NCBI RefSeq assembly: GCF_015244705.1
Contig: NZ_JABCQF010000001.1
Location: forward strand, 372,001-436,000
Reading direction: 5' to 3'
Length of the DNA: 64,000 nt
Origin: Gluconobacter potus
GTDB taxonomy: Bacteria > Pseudomonadota > Alphaproteobacteria > Acetobacterales > Acetobacteraceae
In this document: piece after piece, positions 37,220 through 45,475 of the stretch
How positions within the stretch are numbered: the first letter of the stretch is position 1
Layout: every line of letters begins with the position of its first letter
Made by a program: the position numbers and the translations under genes
The notes under the pieces: generated by a model
Told to the model about the DNA's origin: nothing
Databases searched by the model: none
What the model saw: only the letters and a program-made list of their open reading frames with translations

Positions 37220-37603
37220 TCAGGGGTGAAGAATACGGGCGAAACGCGCTGAGGCTGCTGGTCCGGGTGTGGTTTCAGGTGCGGGAGAGGGCAGTTCTGG
37301 CGGCAGTGCGCCGGGTTGCAGGCTCATCAGCAGGGCACGGGCGCGGCGGGCGTCCGGCGTGTCGGTCCAGCAGTAATGAATGGCGCGGGATTCGCGCTGG
37401 GATTCGATCAATCCGGCGCGTCTGAGCGCGCCCAGATGCTGGCTTAGCGTGGGTTGTCCGATGCCGGTCATGGTTTCGATCTCGCTGACGGCATGGGTGC
37501 TGTCGAGCAGGGCCGAGAGGATCATGAGGCGCTGGGGCTGGGCGAGAATGCGAAGCCATTCCGCCAGTTCGCGGCTTTTCTCAAGGGGAAGCAGGACGGT
37601 CAT
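37220..37603 (-). CDS. ArsR-family regulator of the sulfide-response locus
   Basis: Winged-helix repressor of 127 residues: LAQPQRLMILSALLDS, then VSEIETMTGIGQPTLSQHLGAL as the recognition helix and RESRAIHYCWTD in the wing. Context (peroxiredoxin, persulfide dioxygenase, SQR fusion, TauE) points to a BigR/SqrR-like persulfide sensor. Those proteins use two Cys that form a polysulfide link; here the only Cys is C78. ATG 37603 overlaps the peroxiredoxin stop (ATGA), and GGGAG lies a few bases upstream. The N-terminal start at 37636 seen in the longer frame is not needed. Confidence 0.85.
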   Translation of the reverse strand: MTVLLPLEKSRELAEWLRILAQPQRLMILSALLDSTHAVSEIETMTGIGQPTLSQHLGALRRAGLIESQRESRAIHYCWTDTPDARRARALLMSLQPGALPPELPSPAPETTPGPAASARFARILHP

Positions 37604-38247
37604 GAACGCTCCCGGACCATGGGCTGGAAGAACCATTTCGCACCGGCCTTTTCCACGGCGGCCTGTGTCTGGAGCGGCGGCGCGACGGTTCGCTGTCCCG
37701 GCTGCCAGCTTTCAGGTGTCAGCGCGCCAGCGCGGTCCACTTCCTGAAGCGCGCAGAGCAGGCGCAGCAGTTCGGGGACGGAGCGCCCGACCGTGGCCGG
37801 ATAGTTCAGGATGGCGCGGATGGTGCCGGTGGGGTCGATCACGAAGACCGAGCGCACGGTGGCGCTGTCCTGTGCGGCGCAGTCCAGCATGCCATAGGCG
37901 CGGGCGACGGCGAGGGACGGGTCTTCGATGATGGGGAAGGGGATCTGGATCCCGAACTGCGTTTTGATGGCCTCGACCCAGGCGAGATGAGCCGGGAGGC
38001 TGTCTGCCGAGATGCCGAGCAGGGCGCAGTCCCGCTTCTGGAATTCGTCCGCGCTGCGGGCCAGGGCAATGAACTCGCTGGTGCAGACCGGTGTGAAGTC
38101 GGCCGGGTGGGCGAAAAGCAGCACCCAGTGTCCGCGAAGGGCGCTCATGATGAATTCGCCATGCGTGGTCCGGGCGCTGAAATCCGGAGCCCGATCGCCA
38201 ATGCGCAGGAGCGGAAGAGGGGATTCAGCAGAAGAGGATACGTTCAT
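37600..38247 (-). CDS. Peroxiredoxin, Prx6/1-Cys type
   Basis: Thiol peroxidase of 215 residues, the usual length of the Prx6 group. The peroxidatic site is HPADFTPVCTSEF with C55, and the Thr and later Arg of the catalytic pocket are present. No typical resolving Cys is obvious, though three other Cys occur (in CALLGIS, MLDCAAQ and LLCALQ). It reduces peroxides and perhaps per- or polysulfides. It is first in a two-gene unit with the ArsR regulator and diverges from the persulfide dioxygenase gene across a palindromic region. Confidence 0.9.
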   Translation of the reverse strand: MNVSSSAESPLPLLRIGDRAPDFSARTTHGEFIMSALRGHWVLLFAHPADFTPVCTSEFIALARSADEFQKRDCALLGISADSLPAHLAWVEAIKTQFGIQIPFPIIEDPSLAVARAYGMLDCAAQDSATVRSVFVIDPTGTIRAILNYPATVGRSVPELLRLLCALQEVDRAGALTPESWQPGQRTVAPPLQTQAAVEKAGAKWFFQPMVRERS

Positions 38248-38274
38248 GATCCGGTTCCAAAAGCATCAGGGCGC

Positions 38275-38303
38275 TTGACATGCAACACTTACAATATTAA
38301 CTT
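38275..38303 (+). promoter_or_regulatory. Candidate promoter of the persulfide dioxygenase operon
   Basis: TTGACA at 38275-38280 is followed after 17 nt by TAACTT (38298-38303). The -10 is weak but AT-rich, and it overlaps the palindromic operator. Confidence 0.4.
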
Positions 38304-38321
38304 AACAGTTAATGAAAGTGT
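38285..38321. promoter_or_regulatory. Palindromic operator between the divergent sulfide-response genes
   Basis: The core TTAACT-TAAC-AGTTAA (38297-38312) is a perfect inverted repeat. Outer arms ACACTT (38285-38290) and AAGTGT (38316-38321) extend it. It overlaps the forward promoter and suits a dimeric ArsR/BigR-type repressor. Confidence 0.6.
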
Positions 38322-38355
38322 CGTAAAGGCATTCCACAGCCAGAAGGTGAACGCC

Positions 38356-39282
38356 ATGCATGATGCAGCAGTCCAGGCCGCAACCGCGCAGATCCGGCGA
38401 ACCGAGGAAGGCACGGCGCCCGCTCCCGTTGTCTGTACGTTTTTCGACGAAGCCACGAATACCGCGAGCCACGTTGTCCATTGTCCCGTCACGAAGCGCG
38501 CAGCCGTCATCGACTCTGTGCTTGATTATGACGCGGCCGCCGGTCGCACGTCCCATGGATCGGCGCAGGCGATTGTCGATTACGTGGAGCGCGAAGGCCT
38601 GACCGTCGACTGGCAGCTTGAGACGCATGCCCATGCCGATCACCTCTCCGCCGCCCCCTGGCTGCAGGAAAAGATCGGCGGGAAGCTCGGGATCGGCGCG
38701 GATATCACGCGGGTTCAGGCGGTGTTCGGCAAGATCTTCAATGCCGGGACGCGGTTTGCGCGGGACGGATCGCAGTTCGATCATCTGTTCACCGACGGCG
38801 AGACGTTCCGGATCGGGGACCTCCCCGTCACGGTGCTGCATGTTCCAGGCCATACGCCGGCCGACATGGCCTTCGTGATCGGCAATGCGGCATTCGTGGG
38901 CGATACGATCTTCATGCCGGATTTCGGCACGGCGCGGGCGGATTTCCCGGGTGGTGATCCGCGCCAGCTTTTCCGCTCCATCCGCCGTCTGCTGTCGCTT
39001 CCGGCCGAGACGCGGCTGTTCCTGTGCCACGATTACAAGGCGCCCGGCCGGGATGAGTATGCGTGGCTGACGACTGTCGGGCATGAGCGGGATTACAACA
39101 TCCATGTTCATGATGGCGTGAGCGAAGAGGAATTCGTGAAGATGCGGACGGAGCGCGATGCCACGCTGGCGATGCCGCGTCTGCTGATGCCGTCCGTGCA
39201 GGTCAATATGCGCGGGGGGCATCTGCCCGAGCCCGAAGCTGATGGCGTGAGCTACATCAAGATCCCTGTCAATCGCGTCTGA
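38356..39282 (+). CDS. Metallo-beta-lactamase-fold persulfide dioxygenase-like protein
   Basis: Protein of 308 residues starting at ATG 38356 (AAGGTGA just upstream). The metal-binding motif HAHADH is intact, with later His in HVPGHTPADM and an Asp in FVGDTIFMPDFGTARADFPGG. This matches ETHE1/Blh-type enzymes, which oxidise glutathione persulfide to sulfite. The context of an SQR and a TauE sulfite exporter fits that reaction order. First gene of the forward operon. Confidence 0.88.
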   Translation: MHDAAVQAATAQIRRTEEGTAPAPVVCTFFDEATNTASHVVHCPVTKRAAVIDSVLDYDAAAGRTSHGSAQAIVDYVEREGLTVDWQLETHAHADHLSAAPWLQEKIGGKLGIGADITRVQAVFGKIFNAGTRFARDGSQFDHLFTDGETFRIGDLPVTVLHVPGHTPADMAFVIGNAAFVGDTIFMPDFGTARADFPGGDPRQLFRSIRRLLSLPAETRLFLCHDYKAPGRDEYAWLTTVGHERDYNIHVHDGVSEEEFVKMRTERDATLAMPRLLMPSVQVNMRGGHLPEPEADGVSYIKIPVNRV

Positions 39283-39336
39283 CCTGGGCGCGCCTGTACC
39301 TTATTCCCCGAGATTTTAGCCGTTTCTGGAGTTCCC

Positions 39337-41025
39337 ATGCCAACCCGTCATCTGACCGACAGCTACGCCGTTTCCCCCCAGATTGCCGTGCAGGATATTG
39401 CGGATTTGAAGGCGGAGGGTTTTCGCACGATCCTGTGTTTCCGTCCTGACGGAGAAGCCCCGGACCAGCCGGAAATGACGGTGATTGAAGAAGCTGCCAA
39501 AGAGGCTGGACTGGCATTCGCCGCAATTCCCGTGAAGGCTGGAACAGTGCCGGATGAGGCGCAGGTCGCGCAGACGCGGACGGCTCTGGCCACGCTTCCG
39601 GGCCCGGTTGTCGGTTATTGCCGTTCCGGGACCCGGGCGGCGCAGATCTGGGCTCTGGCCGAGGCAGGCAAGCGTCCGGCTGCGGAGATTTTCGCGGCGG
39701 CGGCCAAGGCCGGGGTGGATATCAGCGGTCTGCGGGGAAGGATAGAGAGTGTTGCGGCACCGTCCGCCGCTCCGCGCAAGGGGGCGGCGCATTTTCAGGT
39801 TCTGATCATTGGCGGCGGCGCGGGTGGCCTGTCGGTTGCCGGCAGCCTGCTCAAGCGCAACAGCCACCTGTCCATCGGTGTGGTCGAGCCGTCGAACGAG
39901 CATTTCTACCAGCCGGGCTGGACGCTTGTGGGCGGGGGCGTCTTTCAGGCGGCCCAGACGCGCCGCAAGGAAGCGGATGTCATGCCGAAAGATGTCGTCT
40001 GGGTGCGTCAGGCGGCGAAGCTGTTCCGGCCGGATGTGCGTGAGGTCGTTCTGGGGGACGGGTCTGTCGTCTCTTATGATGCGCTGATCGTGGCGACGGG
40101 CATCACGCTGAACTGGAATGCCATTCCGGGTCTGGTGGAGACGCTGGGCAAGAACGGTGTGACGTCGAATTACCGCTTCGACCTGGCGCCCTATACCTGG
40201 CAGCTCGTGCAGCAGCTCAAGAGCGGGACGGCGATCTTCACGCAGCCGCCCATGCCGATTAAATGTGCCGGTGCACCGCAGAAGGCCGTGTATCTGTCCT
40301 GTGACGCCTGGAAGCGCCGTGGCGTGCTGGACAGCATTTCGGTTGAGTTCGACACCGCCACGCCGGGGCTGTTTGGCGTGAAAGAATTTGTGCCGCCGCT
40401 GATGGAATACATCAAGCGTTATCACGTCGGGCTGCACACCGGATCGAAGCTTGTGGAAGTGGATGGTCCGAACCGGACCGCCGTGTTCGAGCGCAAGGTT
40501 GGGGACGGTGTGGAGCGGGTCGAGCGGAAGTTCGACATGCTGCATGTCGTGCCGCCGCAGAGCGCGCCGCAGGTGATCCGCGAGAGTGTGCTGGCAGGTT
40601 CGGACGGGTTCGTCGAGGTCAATCCGGCGACGTTGCAGCATGTGCGTTTTCCGGATGTGTTCGCCATTGGTGACGTGATCGGCACGTCTTCGGCCAAGAC
40701 GGCTGCGGCGGTCCGTGTGCAGGCGCCTGTGGTGGCGACCAATGTGCTGGCATTCCTGAAGCATCAGGCTCCGGTTTCGGAATATGAGGGCTATGGCGCC
40801 TGTCCGCTGACGGTGGAAAACGGGCGGATCGTGCTGGCCGAGTTCCGTTATGGCGGCAAGCTGGCGCCGACGCTGCCGAAATGGCTGCTTAACGGGCAGA
40901 AGCCGACGCGGCTGGCCTGGTGGCTCAAGAAATATGTCATGCCGCTGATGTACTGGGACGGGATGCTCAAGGGGCGCGAACTCATGGTTGCGCCAAAGCC
41001 GTTGAACGCGAAGAAGGGCGACTGA
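39337..41025 (+). CDS. Fusion of a TIGR01244-type phosphatase/sulfurtransferase domain and a type II sulfide:quinone oxidoreductase
   Basis: Protein of 562 residues. Residues 1-135 have the dual-specificity phosphatase-like Blh domain with C95 in the P-loop GYCRSGTRAAQ. Residues about 152-560 form an SQR-type flavoprotein: FAD site VLIIGGGAGGLSVA, then PIKCAGAPQKAVYLSCD with the conserved active Cys (C310). Where human SQOR has a second redox Cys (GDCTNLPTSKTAA), this protein has GDVIGTSSAKTAA (from 445). It would oxidise sulfide and deliver electrons to quinone, with the sulfur passed to the fused domain or to glutathione. Confidence 0.85.
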   Translation: MPTRHLTDSYAVSPQIAVQDIADLKAEGFRTILCFRPDGEAPDQPEMTVIEEAAKEAGLAFAAIPVKAGTVPDEAQVAQTRTALATLPGPVVGYCRSGTRAAQIWALAEAGKRPAAEIFAAAAKAGVDISGLRGRIESVAAPSAAPRKGAAHFQVLIIGGGAGGLSVAGSLLKRNSHLSIGVVEPSNEHFYQPGWTLVGGGVFQAAQTRRKEADVMPKDVVWVRQAAKLFRPDVREVVLGDGSVVSYDALIVATGITLNWNAIPGLVETLGKNGVTSNYRFDLAPYTWQLVQQLKSGTAIFTQPPMPIKCAGAPQKAVYLSCDAWKRRGVLDSISVEFDTATPGLFGVKEFVPPLMEYIKRYHVGLHTGSKLVEVDGPNRTAVFERKVGDGVERVERKFDMLHVVPPQSAPQVIRESVLAGSDGFVEVNPATLQHVRFPDVFAIGDVIGTSSAKTAAAVRVQAPVVATNVLAFLKHQAPVSEYEGYGACPLTVENGRIVLAEFRYGGKLAPTLPKWLLNGQKPTRLAWWLKKYVMPLMYWDGMLKGRELMVAPKPLNAKKGD

Positions 41026-41032
41026 ACCGGTT

Positions 41033-41800
41033 GTGCAGATTGCGCTTGAACTGGCCTGCGGTGTCCTGATCGGGTTCACGCTGGGCTTGATCGGCGGTGG
41101 CGGCTCCATCCTTGCCGTTCCCCTGATGGTCTATGTGGTGGGGGTGAAAAATCCCCATGTCGCGATCGGGACGAGTGCGATGGCCGTGGCGGTCAACGCG
41201 CTGACCGGACTGGTCAGCCATGCCCGGGCGGGGACGGTCAAATGGAAATGCGCGGCCATTTTCGCGCCCTGCGGTGTGGTGGGTGCGCTCATCGGGGCGG
41301 CGTTCGGCAAGGCGGTGAACGGGCAGAAGCTGCTGCTCTGTTTTGCGCTGCTGATGGTCGTGGTGGGCGTCCTCATGTTGCGGGGACGGCGCAACAAGGG
41401 TGAGGCGGGGGCAGCGTGCAATCGCCAGAACATGCCGCGCGTCATGATGGCCGGGGCCGGGACGGGTGTGCTGTCCGGGTTTTTCGGGATTGGCGGCGGA
41501 TTTCTGATCGTGCCCGCACTTATTGCCTGCACGCGGATGCCCATTCTCAATGCGGTGGGGACGTCGCTTGTGGCGGTGGCGGCGCTGGGAGCAAGTACGG
41601 CGCTGAGTTACATGCTTTCGGGTTATGTGGACTGGGTGATGGGTGCGCTGTTCGTGGCGGGGGGAATTGTGGGGAGTTTCCTTGGAACCCGGGCGGCGAA
41701 GCGTCTGTCGGGTTCCGGCGCGGCGCTGACGACCTTCTTTGCCTGCGTCATCTTCACGGTCGCGGCCTATATGATCTGGAAGAGCCTTGCGGCCCTTTAA
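41033..41800 (+). CDS. TauE/SafE-family sulfite/sulfonate exporter
   Basis: Integral membrane protein of 255 residues starting at GTG 41033, 7 nt after the SQR fusion. Two pseudo-repeats of the family are visible, each with a GxxxGxxGGGG-like loop: LIGFTLGLIGGGGSILAVPL and AGTGVLSGFFGIGGGFLIVP. About eight membrane segments are present. It would export sulfite formed by the persulfide dioxygenase. It converges with a small membrane protein, stops 7 nt apart. Confidence 0.9.
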   Translation: MQIALELACGVLIGFTLGLIGGGGSILAVPLMVYVVGVKNPHVAIGTSAMAVAVNALTGLVSHARAGTVKWKCAAIFAPCGVVGALIGAAFGKAVNGQKLLLCFALLMVVVGVLMLRGRRNKGEAGAACNRQNMPRVMMAGAGTGVLSGFFGIGGGFLIVPALIACTRMPILNAVGTSLVAVAALGASTALSYMLSGYVDWVMGALFVAGGIVGSFLGTRAAKRLSGSGAALTTFFACVIFTVAAYMIWKSLAAL

Positions 41801-41806
41801 GAGCGG

Positions 41807-42157
41807 TTAGTCGAGGCCGAAATTCGGGAAAATCGTGAAGCAGACCATCGAGAAATAGAACATCACCGCCAGCAGGATGTGACACATATAGAGCGGCGCG
41901 ATCATGGCACCACGCCTGCGGAAGAAGGCCATCAGCACACCGAAGGCCGCGATGGCCACGGCAAGCGCCACATTCAGCATGAGGCGGCTGTCGCCATTGC
42001 TGATGGCGATGACCAGAAAGACCGAGCCCACAATAGCCGAGCCGACATGCACGGGCGTTAGGAAGCTGAAGGGGCGTTTGTACCGGGCCGCGAAAATGGC
42101 GAGCCAGACGCCCATGATCACCGTGAGAGTGAAGCACCCCGTCGAAGCGTACAGCAT
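41807..42157 (-). CDS. Small membrane protein of unknown function
   Basis: Protein of 116 residues starting at ATG 42157 (AGGGTGG upstream). It has four hydrophobic segments: CFTLTVIMGVWLAIFAARY, VGSAIVGSVFLVIAIS, MLNVALAVAIAAFGVLMAFF and MCHILLAVMFYFSMVCFTIF. No family is recognised. It sits between the sulfide operon and the XRE-cupin regulator, but nothing links it to either. Confidence 0.6.
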   Translation of the reverse strand: MLYASTGCFTLTVIMGVWLAIFAARYKRPFSFLTPVHVGSAIVGSVFLVIAISNGDSRLMLNVALAVAIAAFGVLMAFFRRRGAMIAPLYMCHILLAVMFYFSMVCFTIFPNFGLD

Positions 42158-42442
42158 CTGTAATCCACCCTGTTCCTGATGTCCCTGCGCAGATTCTCGG
42201 AGCCGTGACCAGAATATTCGGAAGTCTCCGTGTTCTTCGGGTCTTGCAGAACACGTTGCTCCGACTGCGTATTTACTCCAGAACGGCCTTTTGGGCCAGA
42301 CGTTCCCGGATGCAGGGCGCTTTCTCCCCTGGGCGGCGCAGAAAAATTGTACCACCCCCCGGTATTCTGATTTTCAAGGTTTCCTTTCTGTTTCGATATG
42401 ACATACTGGTGACACGCAAGAGGCCGGGGAGGATACAAAGGG

Positions 42443-42985
42443 ATGGATCTGGGAGCACGCCTGCGATTTGTGCGGACGGCACGGAACCTGTCCCAGCGCG
42501 AACTGGCCAAGCGGACCGGTGTGACCAATTCCACGATTTCCCTCATCGAATCAGGCGACATGAACCCGTCCGTTGGGACGCTCAAGCGTATTCTGGACGG
42601 CATTCCCGTCACGCTCGGGGAGTTTTTCAGCCTTGCTCCGGAGGGAGGGGAAAAGACCTTTTACCGGGCGGACGAACTGATGACGTTCGAGCAGGGTGGT
42701 GTGATCTTCCGTCAGGTGGGTGCCCCTCTGTTTGGCCGGAGCCTTCAGATCCTGCGCGAGACCTATGCGTCCGGTGCGGATACCGGGGCTGCGGTCTATG
42801 CCCATGAGGGTGAAGAGGGCGGGTTCGTCCTGCACGGGCAGGTGGAAATCACGGTGGGAGACAGGCGCGAGATCCTGGGCCCTGGGGATGCCTATCATTT
42901 CGACAGCCGCCAGCCACATCGCTTCCGCTGTCTCAGTTCCGAGGGCTGCGAGATCATCAGCGCCTGTACGCCGCCGACGTTCTAG
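42443..42985 (+). CDS. XRE-family regulator with C-terminal cupin domain
   Basis: Protein of 180 residues. The helix-turn-helix is LRFVRTARNLSQRELAKRTG...NSTISLIESG (about 7-37). The C-terminal cupin has GAAVYAHEGEEGGFVLHGQVEI and GPGDAYHFDSRQPHRF, the two histidine-bearing motifs. This is the PuuR/ClgR-like layout in which a small molecule or amino acid signal is sensed by the cupin. GAGGATACAAAGGG precedes the ATG. No polyamine genes are adjacent, so the target is unknown. Confidence 0.88.
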   Translation: MDLGARLRFVRTARNLSQRELAKRTGVTNSTISLIESGDMNPSVGTLKRILDGIPVTLGEFFSLAPEGGEKTFYRADELMTFEQGGVIFRQVGAPLFGRSLQILRETYASGADTGAAVYAHEGEEGGFVLHGQVEITVGDRREILGPGDAYHFDSRQPHRFRCLSSEGCEIISACTPPTF

Positions 42986-43184
42986 GGCTTCCGTTCCAGG
43001 TTTCCCGCCGAATTTTTCGTACCTTACATAAGCCCCGCGTTCAAAAGAACGGGAGGGGCGTGCTTTCCTGCGGGCTGCGGCGTTGTGTCAGGGGACGATG
43101 CCTGTCCGTATTGTGGTCCAGGGCGGGCGTGCCCAGCGGAGAACCACGGACATGCCAGACCGTCCGTACCCAGAAAGGAATGCG

Positions 43185-43580
43185 ATGTTTCGCGCGCTTA
43201 TCGCCTCTTTTTGCAAGAGGCTGGGCGCGGGGGCCATGGTCTGCGTCCTGTTGCTGAACGGGCCGGCTGCGGCAGAGAGCGTGACGCGGACGCGGGACAT
43301 CTGCCCGGTTCAGCGGGCGATGCTTCAGATCGAAACGAAGACGCTTGCGGCCGCCGTGGCGGAACTGGCCCGCAAGACGAAATGCCCCGTGCTGATGGAT
43401 GAAGGGCTTCTGCGCGGCGGCAACAGCATTGCCGTCGCCGGAGTTTATACGCCGCGCGAGGCTCTGATCCGGCTTCTGGGTAATGCCGAACTGGATGTGA
43501 TCGAGACGGTTCAGGGGCTGGCCGTCATGCCGCTGAGCTATCGGGCCGCGCATCGCATGGATCATGCTGAACGGATGTAG
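43185..43580 (+). CDS. Orphan STN-domain exported protein
   Basis: Protein of 131 residues from ATG 43185 (AAAGGAA upstream). A signal peptide (LGAGAMVCVLLLNGPAAA) is followed by a secretin/TonB N-terminal short domain: MLQIETKTLAAAVAELARKT, then AVAGVYTPREALIRLLGNAE and a late GLAVMP. STN domains normally sit at the N-terminus of TonB receptors that signal to anti-sigma factors, or of secretins; here it stands alone, with no beta-barrel. Two TonB receptors without STN lie 4-7 kb downstream. Confidence 0.75.
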   Translation: MFRALIASFCKRLGAGAMVCVLLLNGPAAAESVTRTRDICPVQRAMLQIETKTLAAAVAELARKTKCPVLMDEGLLRGGNSIAVAGVYTPREALIRLLGNAELDVIETVQGLAVMPLSYRAAHRMDHAERM

Positions 43581-43595
43581 TTCAGGACGGCGCGG

Positions 43596-44288
43596 TCAGC
43601 GGTGCCCTTTCCAGATGCGGCGTTGCAGCAGGAAGGTCAGGAGCGCCATCAGGGCGAGATAGGCGAGAACATAGACGCCGATCCGTCTGCGTTCGGCTTG
43701 ATGGGGATGGGCAATCCCGTCGAGAAAGGCCGAGACGTCGCCGGCCATCTGTGCGGAGGTCGCAGGCGTGCCGTCGGGATAGGTCAGCATGCCGTCCTGA
43801 AGGGGCGGGGGCATGCCGATATGCTTCCATTTCAGGGCGGTGTTGTAATAGCGCCCTTCGTCGAGCGTCACGCCCGCAGGGGTGGGGGCATAAGAGAGCA
43901 GGATCTGCCGGATTTCTTCGGCGCCCCCGGGCAGCGTCAGGGCCAGCCGGGAGAGATCGGGCGGGAGCAGTCCGTGATTGGCGAGGCGCCCCATAGCCTC
44001 GTTGGGGTAAGGCGACAGGATGGGATCGGTGGCTGTGGCGGGGCGGGTTTTCGGATCGCCATTATCGTCCGTGCCGTTGGGCATCTGCTGGTCGGCGGCC
44101 CATTTGCGGATCTCATCCGGCGAGAGGCCGAGGCTGCCCATATCGCCATAAGTGACGTGTTCCATGCCATGGCAGGCGCTGCAGACCTGCTGGAAAACCA
44201 TCCGGCCGCGCTGGGCGGGCGTGCTCGCACAGGCAGGTAGGGTTGTCAGGCTGGCGGCGAGTATGAGGTTCCGGGTCCAGCGCGTCAT
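43596..44288 (-). CDS. petC: Cytochrome bc1 complex, cytochrome c1 subunit
   Basis: Protein of 230 residues. A signal peptide is followed by the heme site CSACHGMEH. Later LSPYPNEAMGRLANHGLLPPDLS carries the Pro-rich loop and IGMPPPLQDGM the axial Met. A C-terminal anchor (IGVYVLAYLALMALLTFLLQ) ends in RRIWKGHR. It accepts electrons from the Rieske protein. Its ATG overlaps the cytochrome b stop (ATGA). Family call secure. Confidence 0.93.
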   Translation of the reverse strand: MTRWTRNLILAASLTTLPACASTPAQRGRMVFQQVCSACHGMEHVTYGDMGSLGLSPDEIRKWAADQQMPNGTDDNGDPKTRPATATDPILSPYPNEAMGRLANHGLLPPDLSRLALTLPGGAEEIRQILLSYAPTPAGVTLDEGRYYNTALKWKHIGMPPPLQDGMLTYPDGTPATSAQMAGDVSAFLDGIAHPHQAERRRIGVYVLAYLALMALLTFLLQRRIWKGHR

Positions 44289-45463
44289 GACGACATCTCC
44301 CGTTCGGAAGTCAGCGGCATGACGAGCAGGAAATGGATGAACCACCAGGCCATCGCCACGCGGCTGACGAGCAGCCATGCCGGGGTGGGCGCGTGCATTC
44401 CGGCAATGCCGAGCAGAATGAAGGCCGCGAAGGCGAGGGGCAGCGACAGGCGCACCATCGGTCGCCGTGTTGCGGGGCGGATGGGGGAACGGTCCAGCCA
44501 GGGGAGCACGAACAGGACGGCGAGGCTCCCCGAGGCGAGGAGAAGACCACCGAGGCGTGAGGGTACTGCACGGAGGATCGCGTAGAACGGGGCGAAATAC
44601 CATTCCGGCCGGATGTCGCGCGGTGTGACGAGCGGGTTGGCCTGAACGTAGTTGTCGGCCAGCGTCAGCAGGTCGGGCAGGAAAAAGACCAGCCCGGCAT
44701 AGACCATCAGGAACAGGCAGAGCGCGAAGCCGTCCCGGCTGGTGTAATAGGGGTGGAACGGCAGGGTCTGGCTCGGGCTGACGGGGTCAATGCCCGAAGG
44801 ATTGTTCGATTTCACGACATGCAGCGCCGCGATATGCAGGGCGATGACGCCGAGGATCGCAAAGGCCATCGTGAAATGCAGCACGAAAAGCCGATGCAGC
44901 GCCACGTTTCCCAAAGTGTCCCCGCCCAGCAGGAGTTCGGACAGCGGCTGTCCGATCAGGGGAATGGCATGGACGGCGTTCAGGATCACCGTGGCCCCCC
45001 AGTAGGACATCTGCCCCCAGGGCAGGACGTAACCGGCAAAGGCCGTGACCATCACCATCAGCATCAGGCCAAGCCCGGTCAGCCAGAGCAGTTCGCGCGG
45101 GGCCTTGTAGGAGCCGTACCACAGGCTGCGTCCGATATGGATGTAAAGGCAGGCGAACAGCATGGTCACGCCGCCCATATGCAGGCTGCGAATGAACCAG
45201 CCGGAAGGGATCTGCCGGTCGATGGCCTCGACGCTGGCAAAGGCCTGGGTGATGTCGGGCGTGTAGTTGATCGCGAGGAACAGGCCGCTGGCGATCATGA
45301 AGGCCATCGTGACGATCAGGAATGCGCCAAAGCTCCACAGGGCGTTGAGATTGCGGGGCATCGGGAAGGCAACGTACTGGCGGCGCAGCAGGCTCATGAC
45401 CGGCAAGCGGCGTTCGAGCCAGCCAGGCGGATCTGTGTCGGGCGTTTTCAGGGGCGAAGTCAT
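44285..45463 (-). CDS. petB: Cytochrome bc1 complex, cytochrome b subunit
   Basis: Membrane quinol-oxidising subunit of 392 residues with about eight helices. Heme-ligand His pairs are in SLHMGGVTMLFACLYIHIGR and HRLFVLHFTMAFAILGVIALHIAALH, the Qo-site PEWY motif is in RDIRPEWYFAPFYAILR, and the GYVLPWGQMSYWGA loop is intact. Encoded between the Rieske and cytochrome c1 genes in one operon. Confidence 0.96.
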   Translation of the reverse strand: MTSPLKTPDTDPPGWLERRLPVMSLLRRQYVAFPMPRNLNALWSFGAFLIVTMAFMIASGLFLAINYTPDITQAFASVEAIDRQIPSGWFIRSLHMGGVTMLFACLYIHIGRSLWYGSYKAPRELLWLTGLGLMLMVMVTAFAGYVLPWGQMSYWGATVILNAVHAIPLIGQPLSELLLGGDTLGNVALHRLFVLHFTMAFAILGVIALHIAALHVVKSNNPSGIDPVSPSQTLPFHPYYTSRDGFALCLFLMVYAGLVFFLPDLLTLADNYVQANPLVTPRDIRPEWYFAPFYAILRAVPSRLGGLLLASGSLAVLFVLPWLDRSPIRPATRRPMVRLSLPLAFAAFILLGIAGMHAPTPAWLLVSRVAMAWWFIHFLLVMPLTSEREMSS

Positions 45464-45475
45464 GCGGGCCGGTCT

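Noticed and set aside
37987-38355. Upstream extension of the persulfide dioxygenase frame
   Set aside because: It overlaps the peroxiredoxin gene and operator; family start and ribosome-binding site are at 38356.
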